DNA of 64,000 nt. Origin: Periconia sp. R9002 (Eukaryota > Ascomycota > Dothideomycetes > Pleosporales > Periconiaceae). The notes under the pieces were generated by a model. It did not search any database, was not told where the DNA came from, and saw only the letters and a program-made list of their open reading frames with translations. This document shows, piece after piece, positions 47,282 through 58,534 of this stretch; position 1 is the first letter of the stretch; each line of letters starts with the position of its first letter. The position numbers and the translations under genes are program-made. The DNA lies in the NCBI GenBank assembly GCA_023627715.1, contig JAMAHW010000091.1, forward strand, positions 115,565 to 179,564, in the 5' to 3' direction.

Positions 47282-48840
47282 TATGGATATATCATTTGGT
47301 GGCAGTTGGTAATAAACTAAAAAAATCTTAAATAAGAAGAATACGGAGTGCAAGGCAGTGATTTTAATGATGGAAACATTTGAGCCAGTACGTTGTTGGC
47401 CCACCAAAAGCACAGGTCATGCAGTGAAAGGGATGTTGTTTTGCACAACTCCACCTCATGAAAAGTTATGCATATCGGGTTGTTGGATAAACTTTTGATA
47501 GTCCCCTGATCCCACATTGGCCAAGACGTGTTCGTTTTTTGAGAAACCCTCTTCTCCCAAAAGACATGGAAAATGAAACTCATGGTTTTTGCTTATTATC
47601 GAAAGTCCACATCTCTGGTGCAATTCTAACTAACTTGAAAATTTGGATTTCTTCCTAAATTTTGAAACATGCACGTAAACCGTCCACTTTTATCCCAGAT
47701 CCGGCAAATGGAGATATATTTCCCTACTCTTATAACCGTTGACATAGGTAGGTTTCGTGATTAGTTCTTTTAAGTAAAATGAGTAAGAAGGATCCCAAAC
47801 CAACTGTTGAAATATTCGTGCTTTATTATAGCAACGACAACATAGGATTGTGCTATAGATCGTCTAAAAAGCCACATGCAAAGTTTCAGAGACCATTTCA
47901 TCTGTCTGAGACAAGAAGAAAGTATTGTCTCATTCGAAAACACGCACATGTTTTCGGATGGGACGCCTTTTGAGTACGTATCCGATACCATGAGGTATTC
48001 GGCATAAGAGATATCTGCCCATTAATAAGAAGGGCATCAATTTTTGAATGATAGGTGGCGTGACTCCAACCACTCCACGCTGCCACATTAATGAAATCGA
48101 AAGGCATTTTACATTAGTTTTCTTATTCCCCCAAAAGAGCAAACATCCAACGCTAACAATGCTTTTTTATCCACAAGATCTCATGTTACAGTAGATCGAT
48201 CGTTTCTAGCGAAACTGTTATCCTCAGCCAGTCACCAAAAAACATCGACGGTTGAGATCCTCAATTTTTGTGTAAAACGTCCCTTTCAGATTCCAGACAT
48301 GAGTTGTATGTACACTATCTTCGGAAAGATTTCCCATATGTATCCATGGGTTAAGGTCCTGATCTCAGAGAACTGATAAAGTGGCGGATGTTGAACTGAC
48401 ACGCGCCATGAATTTGATCTTCGGAAACGTTTAGATAAGATCAAAATCATCCCACAGAAGCCATGTCTTGGTTCTAACCGTGTTTTAATTCAAAAAACAC
48501 ACACGCATAGTGGAGTGATGGATCCATTTCTCATATTTCTTTTTAAAAACAAGAGAAATCTGTCCACAGCAGAACAAACATTTCGCGCCACCATAGTGTA
48601 TTTCAAAGACCACATGTCTCCTAACCCTAGAACCTTGAAATTTTTCAACACGCGGACATCCATTGGGCGCTGTTGCATTTATGGAAAAGAAACAAACATC
48701 TATAATTTCCTTGTAGGTTTTCCAAGCCACAACACATCAAGATTATAAGTAGGGGCTTTTAAAATCCCTCCCCGGAAAAACAGTCATGCAGAATTCGAAC
48801 CTCGAATTACCGAAAACCATATATGTCAAAGTGTATAGGG
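47282..48840. other. Non-coding AT-rich region with faint repeat traces
   Basis: No gene. Sporadic AAACAAACAT and CACACATG-type words (for example near 48115, 48560 and 48685) hint that the array that follows once extended further upstream. Confidence 0.4.
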
Positions 48841-49520
48841 GTGTTTTTTCGAGATTCTCCACCCAGGAAACAGACATCACAGCTCTGATCATTGGTTTAT
48901 CGAAAAAACCACACATGAGAGATTACCATTTTTTACAAAGTTTTTCCCCAGGAACCAACCATGATATGTGTGTGCTAGAAACGGTTTTCGAAAAAACCAC
49001 ACATAGATGGAGGCTTATTACAATTCTGAATTCATCCCCACAGAAACAACCACACATGGTCGGAGTGTTGGGGGCCTTTGTTCCAAGTTCTTCCCACAGG
49101 AACCAACCATGATTCCTCGAGCAGTGTTTTTCGAAAAAACCACACATAGGCAGAATAATGTGCTGGTTTAGAATCCTTTCCCCACAGAAACAAACATTGC
49201 CCTGAAGTAGAGAGTTTTCGAACACACACACACACACACACACACACAGGCATCAGAATGGATAAATGGACGTTTTTCAAAAAACGTCCCGGGAGACAGA
49301 CATGATCTTTGTGAACATTTTGTTCAACAGAAAGAAACACATCGAGATATTGTAAGCCGCCTTTTATTCCAGAAAAAATCGGTTCTACGCCTCGAGACCG
49401 CCCAGGAAACAAACATATCCAGGTTGTGATTGCCTTTTCGAAAAGAGCACACATGTGTGGACAATTCATGTTGTTCAAAATTCTACCCACCCCGAGAAAC
49501 AAACATTGACTGTGCGATGT
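48841..49520. repeat. Degenerate array of two alternating motifs
   Basis: Motif 1, TTTTCGAAAAAACCACACAT, occurs near 48897, 48985 and 49126, with a weaker copy at 49433. Motif 2, CCCACAGAAACAAACAT or CCCCAGGAACCAACCATGAT, occurs near 48861, 48947, 49037, 49094, 49180, 49401 and 49491. They alternate at intervals of mostly 35-55 bp, and the spacer text between them differs. Motif 1 contains a TTTTCGAAAA palindrome. No ORF explains the pattern. Confidence 0.7.
49222..49248 (+). repeat. (AC)n microsatellite
   Basis: Uninterrupted AC dinucleotides of about 27 bp inside the alternating-motif array; it seems to have expanded from a CACACA word of motif 1. Confidence 0.92.
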
Positions 49521-50606
49521 TGCCTTTCGAATCCACGCCAACACTGATCTCTAAACATTCATTTCCTCGAATATCTTCCCCAAGAAGAGACATAGCCTTT
49601 GCGATAGCCTGTTTCTGCAGAAACACATGGCTGCATTTCACCTCTAATTTTCCAAATCCGTCCCTCCCCTCCCCACCACCCAACCAAAACATAAAATGGG
49701 TTTTCACCAAAAGAACTGGACATTCGTCAACGCAGCGGTCAATTTTCAAATCAACCGCCCCCCCCCCTGCCTCCACCCACTCTCCAAAAAAACCCATGAC
49801 ATATTTTGTCCAGCCACAGATCCCCCCCCCCCCAATGTACCATTTCCGACAGATATTTGATAAAAAAGACCCCAACCCTCTCCCCCATCCTCCGAGTGTA
49901 GAGAAAAAAGAAAAAGAAGAAGGAAAGAGAGAAGAAGACCCGTTTATATACCCTTCTCTGCCCTCATTCATGACTAATAGCCCAAGCATGACTAACTCCA
50001 AGCCGAACGTGTAATTGGTTGAAGTGGCCGGGTGGAAGGAAATGAGGGCGATGGCGTGATACTATGGGAGGGAATGAGCGGTGTAGGAGGAAGGTACAGG
50101 AGAAGAGTGATGATGATGATGAATATGTTCCGCATCGTCGAGGCGTGGTCGGTTGGTCCACCGACATTTGGTGTTGTGACCACGGTATGGGAGGTAACCA
50201 AATGACATGTCGAGTTATGCTAGTAATCGGCATGTGCTAATACGGCGGGGATGATAGGAGGAAGAAGAGAGAAAGAGAGCTTAGATTTTTGTTCTATCAC
50301 ATGGAATCTAACGACAACCAGCATCTAGATGCACGCATTATATACTACTCCAGGAAGGATGGAGAGACACCGTGGTACCCTTGCTCTCTTCGGGACTTGA
50401 AGATTAAAAGGCGTGGCCTTTCTTTATCAGTGGAGGATGGTTCTGATGGGAGACACATCCTCCGCTGATAAAGAAAAGGTGACAACTTCTAATCTCCAAG
50501 TCCCGAAAAGAGCAAAGGAGAATGAATACAAGAATGTGTACTGTAGTCACTCGTTGCCTTTGGTATCGCACCCATCAAAATTAAAAAAGAAAAACTACTC
50601 GCCCAT
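49521..50606. other. Spacer downstream of SPF1 with C homopolymers
   Basis: C runs near 49759 and 49824, then an SPF1 3' UTR on the minus strand. AATCTAACGACAACC-type text near 50305 and an inverted GGTGTCTCC-like word were not resolvable. Between 50415 and 50500 the text TTTCTTTATCAGTGGAGGAT pairs with ATCCTCCGCTGATAAAGAAA, a near-perfect inverted repeat. Confidence 0.5.
50423..50479. repeat. Inverted repeat (hairpin) near SPF1 3' end
   Basis: The left arm TTTCTTTATCAGTGGAGGAT and the right arm ATCCTCCGCTGATAAAGAAA (one mismatch) can fold into a 20-bp stem with a loop of about 17 nt. Beyond the stem the flanks also pair (AAGAGAGC... / ...GCTCTCTT-like words near 50385 and 50505), so the symmetric arm may be longer. 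It lies in the likely 3' UTR or terminator of SPF1 and could be a small TIR element. Confidence 0.65.
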
Positions 50607-53600
50607 CTATTTGATCCATCCCGCCGCCCTCGCCTTCGCCTCAATGGCCGCGCGCCTCTCCTCAATCTCCTTCGTCCTCTTTTCCTGCTCAATCTTCTCC
50701 TTCTCAGCTCTTCGCGCGTTTTCCCTCTTGTTCTGGTCGGCGCGCCTGATCGCAATGTCCTTGGGCTTGTAGTCCGAGAACAGCAACTTTAATCCCTTCT
50801 CGATGACCCAGCAGCCGACGTAGTCGAGCACCATGACACTTGTGAGCATGACCTTGAACTCGTGCGTGAAAGGCACGAGCTTGAGCTTCTCGTTGATTTC
50901 AGGGATGAATTCCGTGGCACAGCTGAAGGCTACACCGCTGACCGTGACCAGGCCCCAGAACATACCCTTGTTCTCGCGAATGGACTCTCGAAAGGGACGG
51001 CCTTGGTAATTAATGGAGAAGGTCGAGATCTGCTGGATGAGTTGGAGCAGGTAAATGGCGGAGTTAAGGAGGGATGGTTCGAACTCCTTCTCGAGGTCGA
51101 TATTGGGTTCCTTAGGGTGGGTGCGTTGGACGTATTGCGAAACGTAGATGAGAGTGACGATGTGGATGGCGAATTGGCCGAGAACCGAACCGATAATGTA
51201 GAAGTTGAAGATGTTGTGTTGCGGTCGCTCTTTGGAGAGTTCCTCTACTGGCTGTAATACAAATTAGCATTAATCGTTATCATCATTTTGGAGATACATA
51301 CCTTGGCGCGAGAAATGGACAAAAAACACACACTCATCATCATACCAGAAATCGTAACCTGCCCATCACCAAACTTGATGCCATCTAGGTAAAGCACAGA
51401 CAAACTGTAGGCAGAGATCAAACAATTAAGCGCCAGGATCTTGTACATCTGAATGGTAGCAACAAGAGTGCAACGGCCTTGACGAATAATGTTGGGAATA
51501 GCGACAACGTTGGCCAACTTGGATGTGAACGGGGCAGCAACGGAGGCATCACCCAGCTTGATTGTTGGGGGCTCGCTGTCCAACTCCGCAAGCTCAGACT
51601 CCATCATCTTTTGAGTGAACTGATCAGCGAGACCGGCAGCACCTGTTTTGGGAGGTTGCTGCCCAGAGGCTGCATCATTGTCTGCAGGGGTAGTGCCATT
51701 CGCTGAGGGGGGAAGGAGACCCTTGGCTTTGGCCTGGTTTTCCATAGCCTTCTCATAGTGCGGATTGCTAGGACCAGGGGGGTAGAGGTGGGCAATCATG
51801 ACCGGGACAGGAGGCGCAGGTTGGTTGAATCGCTTCATCAACTGAACCTGCTTCTCGTACACCTCCTTCATCTTGGTGTTGCGGAAATGCTCTCCAATTT
51901 TGTTCAAGTCTTCCTGAGTACCATTCAGCAGTGCGACACCAATATCAGCCTGCTTGAGAGCGCCGACATCGTTTGTTCCGTCACCGCACATGAGAGTTGT
52001 GTAACCGCACCCCTTCAGACCGATCAGGATATCCTCCTTCTGCTTCGGTGACACGCGAGCATAGACCCAAGTGTAACGAAGGAGTTGCTTGAAGCTTGGC
52101 TTTCCGGCAAATTTGGCCAAGGCATAACCAGTAACGCAGATATCATTAGTTTTCAAAAGGTTGAGATCGAGATCTTGCGATGGATCAACTGCGACATTGA
52201 TCTTGTCATCGACGCTGCGCCAGACGATCTTCTCTCCAGAATCGTCGTTCTCTGGTGCATCTAGAATTAGGCATTCCCGGTCGACAATTTCCACTTGTTT
52301 AGCGACATGAACGGCGGTGAGAGGGTTGTCACCGGTGATCATGACGACACGGTGGCTGGACTCGTTCAACATCCGGACAGCTTGTAAAGCATCATCCTTG
52401 AGGGGGCATTGGAGGATGAGAAATCCTGCAAAGTGAAGATCGCATTCAACTTGCTCACGCTTCAAGTCATTGATGCGGCCCATTCCAAGTTCAGCGTCCT
52501 GAGAGAGATATTTGTATGCGAGAGCAAGCACACGGCCACCGTTCCTGGTGTAATGCTTGAACGTCTCCTCGTAGTGTGGTGGGGTGTCAACCAACATCTT
52601 ACGGATCGTTTCCGGGGCTCCCTTGACACCGACAAAAGTGCTCTTGACTTTGCGCTTGCTCTTTTTGTCATTGACAAGGACAGTGGCGATAGAGCTCTGG
52701 CGCTTGAGGGCGGACGAAAACTGGAAACGGCGACGAATCTGCACGAGCTCTGCGTGTGACTTGGCAGAGCTGGTCTTGGGTTGAAGTGTATCCGAAGCAC
52801 CGAGAGACCAACCCAATGAAGCAAGTGTAGCCTTCTCCATGGGTTCACCAACAATGTCACCTTCGTCCAATTTAACGAGGGCGTGAGCAGTAGCAAGAAC
52901 AAGTGTAGTCTCGGTTCCGACTTGGTCAACAGCGCTGAGGTCGACGTGAGCGCCATCAGGTCCCAATTTGGCGTCAGCTTGTCCAAGGGTGAGCCCAGCA
53001 ATACCGTCAACGACAAGATCCTCGCCAGTCAAAGTACCGGTCTTATCAAAGCAAGCCACATCCACACGTCCAGCGAAAGGAATGCGGAATGGTTCGGTAC
53101 AGAAGATGGCGAACTTGCTGAGTGCTGCAAGACTGGTGTTGACAGCCAAGCTCAGTTCCATGGGCAATTCCGGTGGTACGACGCTGGTGACAATCAAGAC
53201 GCAGTCGAGCATAAGCTTGGAGCGCTTGCGATCCTGCTTCACACCTTCGACCCAGACATACCAAGAAGCGGCGATGGCGAAAACGCAGAGGAAGAGGATG
53301 AAGAACAACGCTTCAACATTGTTGGCAGAAACAGCCTGGGTAGAGTAGATCATCGTTCTCACAAGGCTTCCCTGGCTGGTCTCGAATCCAGTTTTGACCA
53401 CAACAGCGATAGCTCCCTTATCCGGTGGGGGTGGAACAGAAGAAGGTAGCTTTGAAGCCGAGCCGTTGGCATCTTGAGCCGCATTTCCGTGAGAAACTTG
53501 AAGGACCTTGGTTCCACCGTAGAGAAATGCGTTCTTGTCAAGGCCTTCCGGCTCGATGTTGGCATCGCCGGGGCGCAGTTGTACCGATTCCTTGAGCACG

Positions 53601-54547
53601 GGCGTGCTCTCTCCAGAAAGCATAGCCTCGTTCACAATGGCAGAGCCCTCCAGCAAAAGCATGTCACAGGCAACGCCCGAGTCTTCTTTGGTCCTGCCAA
53701 CACTGACAACATCACCGGGCAAAAGCTTGTCGCTCTGGATCTCTTGCCACTTCTTCTGGCGATATACAAGCAGATCGTACGGTTTGATGCTCATGCCTCG
53801 GAACTCGTTGAGGGTCCTCTGTCGTTGCCAGACGACGGTGCTCTCAAACGCGACGAGCATGAACAGTGTAAACAGCGAGTAGTACCAGTAATCGTCCAAC
53901 ATCCACAGACCAACACAGAAGACTTGGAAGACGAAGAAGGGCGCGACCGCGTGTTCCTTGAACAGCTCGGTGAAGGTGGGTACGGGAATATCGAAACTGT
54001 TATCTCCATAGTGATTCTGCAATGTTTCAATCTCAGCCTGAGTTGTCAAACCCTTAGTCTCCTGAAATGTGTGAAGCTTCGGCTTCGGTTCGGCGTCGAG
54101 GGGATACGAAAGCGTGGCGAACGAACCCTTCTCAGGGTCGTAGAGGAAGCGGCGTTTCTGAAAGAGAAACGAGATTTTCTGTTTCCCATCGACAATATCG
54201 CGAACTAAGGGGCAGATGTCGGCGGCGCCGGCGTTAGCGACGGGGATGGCTTTGATGAGTTGAGCGGTGCGCACATCGCGTGCGGAAGTGGTGGTGAATG
54301 CGCTCTTGAGGTTCACGTTCCAGTGGGTGGACAGCCAGATGAGCGACTGAAGAGTGAGTATGCTACCGACCCAGACAAAGGTCCATTCCGACGATTGAAT
54401 GTGCTTCTCGTACCGTTCCGGGGACAGGTAGACGGAGAGGAAGATGGGCCATATGATGAGGAATGGCCAGATGTATGCGTGCAGTTGCAGGGGCAGCGGG
54501 GAGTGCAAGCTCGCCTGCTTGATTTGCGGGTTGTCGACGAGCGGCAT
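50607..54547 (-). CDS. SPF1: P5A-type ATPase Spf1, ER transmembrane-helix dislocase
   Basis: Two exons: 54547-51302 and 51251-50607. A 50-bp intron (GTATGT...ATTACAG) gives 1296 residues. P5A ATPases remove mis-inserted tail-anchored and signal-anchored helices from the ER membrane. Landmarks: N-terminal TM hairpin (about 22-41 and 57-74); actuator loop SGEST (311-315); membrane motif PPELP (458-462) that defines P5A pumps; phosphorylation site DKTGTLT with Asp501; hinge and Mg site GDGTNDVGALKQADIG. The C-terminal TM helices continue after the intron (ISRAK|PVEELSKERPQ...) and end in a Lys/Glu/Arg-rich cytosolic coiled tail (ADQNKRENARRAEKEK). Length fits the fungal family. Confidence 0.95.
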
Positions 54548-55542
54548 CTTGCTGGTGAGGGTGGATGTCGCGGGTTGTCGAGGTCGCGGATTTTGGAATC
54601 ACATCACACATCAATCTATGTGTCCCTCCCACGACGCCACCGCCACGTTTTCACCAGCCACAGCCGCGCTAGTCTCCATTGGGCAATCAAGAGAACATTG
54701 GGGTTCGACGGCCTTCCATCTCAACTCATTCGGATCGAATGAATACGTGTTCCATTGTTGGATTGATTCTAATGTAGTTAAATAGGATACTGTGCAATTT
54801 GTAGCCCAAGGTTTGTACCTAGTTGAGGCATCGGATCACAAATCTCCGCATCGAACCTCGATCCCCAGACATGCACTCCACACGAAACAAACCAAGCGAT
54901 CCCCAAATCATTGCCCCAACCTTGCCATTCACCATTAATGATGACGTTTCCAAAATGCAGCATTAAAAAAAACACATCCAAGGAAAATCCAAGACACTCT
55001 CGGCCGATTCCGCGGCACCCATCGGAGCGAAAGTCGTCGGAAGATGTGGAAGCGCGATCGATCGGACGAACCGCACGCACGAGGCGCCGCACATGGAGAC
55101 CGCTGTTGACAATAAAACCGGCTTCATGCAATTCCAAGAACCAAGACGCATCTGAAATGCGATGGTAGTTCATTGTTTTGTTCATGAGATCAGTGGCGTG
55201 TGCTTTTTTTTTTGCTAATGCCCGTATTGACGTTGGTTCTCGCGTTTCCGTATGGAGCACTTGAGTTTACAAAAGCTCATCCGGCATCTTGGTTACGGCG
55301 TCGTCGGAAGTTGTGATTCTTTATCGCCCCTTTAACTCTGCTATTTTATTTCTTGATAAGAAGGTTTGAATCAAATAATCAAATATTCATTCATCTCTGG
55401 AGAGACTAAGAGAACGTACTTCCACCTCAAGCTCCCACCGTCCGTTTCCCATTTCATCCGCCGACCGATGCAATACTGCAAAAACATCCAAAACAACCAG
55501 CCAAACCCATCCACCAAAAAACCTCCAAAAAACTTCGAAGAA
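54548..55542. promoter_or_regulatory. Divergent promoter region SPF1 / two-TM protein
   Basis: 995 bp between the two start codons. A minus-strand frame at 54778-55260 lacks domains and lies upstream of SPF1, so it was not called. A-rich CCACCAAAAAACC sequence directly precedes the ATG at 55543. Confidence 0.45.
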
Positions 55543-56025
55543 ATGGCGACCTTCATACCCGCCCTCCTCCTCCCCCTTCTCCTCCTCCCCTCCGTCAAGA
55601 CATACTACGCCTCCCTCCGCTCTCCACCCACTCCCCTCACCAAAAACCCATCTCCCATGCAGCGCCTCCGCTACAAAACTCACAAAGCGTACTACACCTA
55701 CCTAGTCACCTTCTCCGCCTACATGCTCAGCGACACAGAGCGACTAATCCTGGATGTACTCATCTTAACCATGGCTCTTTTCACGGTGTGGTGTTTATGG
55801 GTTGTTCTGCCGTGGATGGCGAGGATGGGGTTTGCACGACGGCGCATTGAAAGGATTGATGAGGAAGGATTTGGAGGGGGTGTGAGCGGGATCAGGAATG
55901 GGAGTGGGGTGGCCGCGGGGAGTATGGTGGAAGGTGGTGCTGGTGTGAGTTTGATTGTTACGACGGTATTTGGGGCTGCGGCGGAGACGGGGAGGGGATC
56001 GTTGTGTACGGCGCTTAGTGTGTGA
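55543..56025 (+). CDS. Small two-TM hypothetical membrane protein
   Basis: The ATG at 55543 (GAAATGGCG) was chosen over upstream in-frame codons because MATFIPALLLPLLLLPSVKT begins a hydrophobic segment directly; 160 residues. A second hydrophobic segment follows at about 64-87 (RLILDVLILTMALFTVWCLWVV), with a basic MARMGFARRRIER stretch behind it. The Gly/Val-rich tail may be partly buried. It resembles fungal proteins of unknown function that sit in the ER or vacuolar membrane, but I do not recognise a named family. The divergent pairing with SPF1 might suggest ER function, weakly. Confidence 0.62.
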   Translation: MATFIPALLLPLLLLPSVKTYYASLRSPPTPLTKNPSPMQRLRYKTHKAYYTYLVTFSAYMLSDTERLILDVLILTMALFTVWCLWVVLPWMARMGFARRRIERIDEEGFGGGVSGIRNGSGVAAGSMVEGGAGVSLIVTTVFGAAAETGRGSLCTALSV

Positions 56026-56753
56026 GGTTGGGATTGAAGAAACGAAGGGACATGAATCATTTAGGGATTGGGGGCTCGTGAGAGAAGGGGATGTTTGGTT
56101 CTCGGAATGGGATGAAGTAGAGCAGGACTAATGACTCGAAGACCAGTGCCGAAGATCGAGGTATGGAAAGCCTCGATGAATCCCTCGGTGTACGAGAGAG
56201 TGTGATACACACCATGATTAACAGCAAAAAAATGGCTGCAGATCAATCGAGAAACTTGTCTTGATCTTAGAGAGAAGTGTTTTTGTCTCCTGAGTAATAA
56301 ACCCAAATTCCGAATAATTATCCTTTGCAAAGGTTGGCTCCTGTCAGGTACTGATCATAAAATCCAGTTCGAAAAAGATGTCTTTAGTCCATTGCGTCCA
56401 TTGCGTCCCTCTTTCGCCGCATGTTGCTTTGAGTGAGGCGGAAATCTTCTTAGCACCCCTACGACGAACTGGGTGAAATGGCAAGGAGAACGCCGGTGAG
56501 TAACGAGGTAAGAAAAAAAATAGTTACAATCCAAAGACTTTTTTTCAACCCGCACCTATACTAACTCAACCAACCAAGCTCAAACCACATACAAAATAAC
56601 AAATAATTCTACACACGAACCCCATCAACCTCCATCCTCCTCCCCCTCCCCTAAATCACCCCATCCCATCCTAAAAGAAATCGAACAAAACCATCAACAC
56701 AACACACAACACACAACACACAACACACATCCCACCATCCCCTTCCCTTCAAC
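56026..56753. other. Convergent spacer, no gene seen
   Basis: 728 bp between the two-TM gene (+) and the I9-like gene (-). Contains an (ACACAACACACAAC)-type simple repeat near 56698-56728. Confidence 0.5.
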
Positions 56754-57211
56754 CTAACAAGGCGCCTCCCCACACCACGGAACCCCCGCACACCCATTCT
56801 CCACCACCCTCATCCCAACCATCTCCCCATGAGCCCTCATAAGCCGTACAACCTCGTTCGGCACAAACGCCGTAAACCTATTCCCTACATTAGCTCACTC
56901 TCACCATCCAATCCTAAGGATCTCAAAACTCACCCAAAGCCCCCCAACTCCCCAACCACCTTCCCACCACTCGCCTTGACAGCATCCAGGAACATTTTGT
57001 TTTGAGAAGAGGTGGCGTTTTTGGCGTATTGCACGATGATGTCGGCGTGGGTGTAGCCGGCGCAGTTGGAGCCGGGGTTCGGGAGGGTGCATTCGGGGGT
57101 TTGGGAGAAGGTGGTGAGGAGGGATGTTATTTGGTTCGTGGAGGAGGTAGGGGATGAGAGGGTTAGAGGGAAGAGGGTGGTGAGGATGGGGAGGAGGGAG
57201 TGGGGCAGCAT
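56754..57211 (-). CDS. Small secreted protein, peptidase-inhibitor I9-like
   Basis: Two exons: 57211-56934 and 56877-56754. The intron of 55 bp (GTGAGT, GAGCTAATG branch, GGAATAG) gives 133 residues. A signal peptide (MLPHSLLPILTTLFPLTLSS) is followed by a Ser/Thr linker with two Cys (PECTLPNPGSNCAG). Then ADIIVQYAKNATSSQNKMFL, AVKASGGKVVGELGGFG and FTAFVPNEVVRLMRAH follow. The order beta-strand, helix, GG-turn, strand, FxAxVP, helix matches the I9 inhibitor/subtilisin-propeptide fold seen in proteinase B inhibitors. The Cys-containing tail (ENGCAGVPWCGEAPC) is an addition and would form disulfides outside the cell. Acceptor choice matters: the upstream TGTAG would lead to a stop, whereas GGAATAG gives the frame shown. 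The fold assignment is an inference. Confidence 0.68.
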
Positions 57212-58534
57212 GGTTTGGATTGTGGGAGGGAGGGAAGGACAGGTTTATGTTGCTTTTGTTCTGGAAGCGTGATTGTTTGTGTAGGAGTAAAGAGGGCAGT
57301 ATCCAAAACGACGATGGTAAGAAAAAAAAGAATAAAAAACGAAAGACAGGAAAAAAAAATTCATTCCCTCCAACTTCCCTATATACAACCCATCTTCCCC
57401 TTCTTTGCCTGCCGGTCCAAAAAAAAAGAAAAAAGGCCACTTTTCCATCTCTCTATCCCCTACTGACACGATCTACACACCCACTCAGCACCTACCTACC
57501 TACCTACCGACGACCTGGGTACTAAATGAATCCTTCTCCCGTTTTTCCAGAAAACCCAAAGCATGCACACCCAGCTCCCCACACCCCGGCAGACAAGACC
57601 TCCGATCAATCTATTCTTCCATCTGGAAAATTCCAATCCATGACAAGGGACAATCTTCGTTATCCAAGCCAATACACACACACTTAGACGTGTGTATGTG
57701 GCCTTTTGGGGCATGGAAGCGCGTGTGTAATGTAGGGGTGTTAATCAACCTTCCGCTCTTCTCGTTTTCTATCGATGGCCTATTATCCCGATAACCCATT
57801 TCTATCTTGAACCCCGAGAATGAGACGAACGATTGGTCCTAGCTCCTACAGGCTTCAAAATAGTTGTGATAGTGCCGATGGTTTTTGAATGGGATGTAGG
57901 GGTACCACTTCTCGCGAGGGTACGTGATTGGTTGGGAGATAGATTAAGCTTGATAGTAGGGATACTTGGCGATTCATTTGCGTATATGTGCAATAGTTAT
58001 ATAGATTATCGATGTGTTGCGGTTCGGAGGTTTCGCGGGGGGTGTGTTTCGATGCAGGTTGTTGTGCTCGGCAGTATACGAGGGTGTGTGGTTTAAATAG
58101 TCTCAATCTTGTGTGGTAGTTGTGGTAGTAGAATACAGTTGATTGCGATGCAGGCTAAAATGGTATAAATAACAAAAAATGTATGGCTTCTCGCAATTGA
58201 TTGCAGAATGCAGGACTGATGAATATCTCAGATAAAGCGTGCGGCGGTAGGGCATAACTGTTGCCCCCGTCCCAAAATACATGATGCTCCTCGTGAAGAG
58301 GACGCAGTACCCCCTCTCCTTCGCAGACTTCTGCCCTTGACATGGTGACCCCTTCTGGTGCGCGGCCCTGCCGTGATTGCCCTTTGCTAAACGTGGGATG
58401 AGGGTCCAACTGCATGTATCTAAGTACCGCAGCGTGGACGCAGCCCCAGGAATCTGTGTCCTTGTAGAGGCGACTCTGTCGCTGAAGAAGGTAAATGTAT
58501 GAACTGAACGTCCTGTGTTTGATAACAGATGACT
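57212..58534. other. Intergenic spacer
   Basis: 1.3 kb upstream of the I9-like gene and downstream of VAC1. The 57280-57480 part is poly-A/G-rich. A CTACCTACCTACC run lies near 57490. A minus-strand frame at 58155-58538 begins inside the VAC1 stop region and is more likely VAC1 3' UTR. Confidence 0.45.

Noticed and set aside
48923..49544. Cys/Phe/Trp-rich minus-strand frames over the alternating array
   Set aside because: The reading simply translates the repeat words; internal stops and the (AC)n run show it is not a gene. The pattern itself is reported as a repeat.
38230..50600. tRNA or snRNA genes in the AT-rich island
   Set aside because: No B-box-like GGTTCGANNCC with a matching A box was found by eye; a covariance search would be needed to be sure.
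54778..55260. 160-residue minus frame upstream of SPF1
   Set aside because: No domain, lies in the divergent promoter region.
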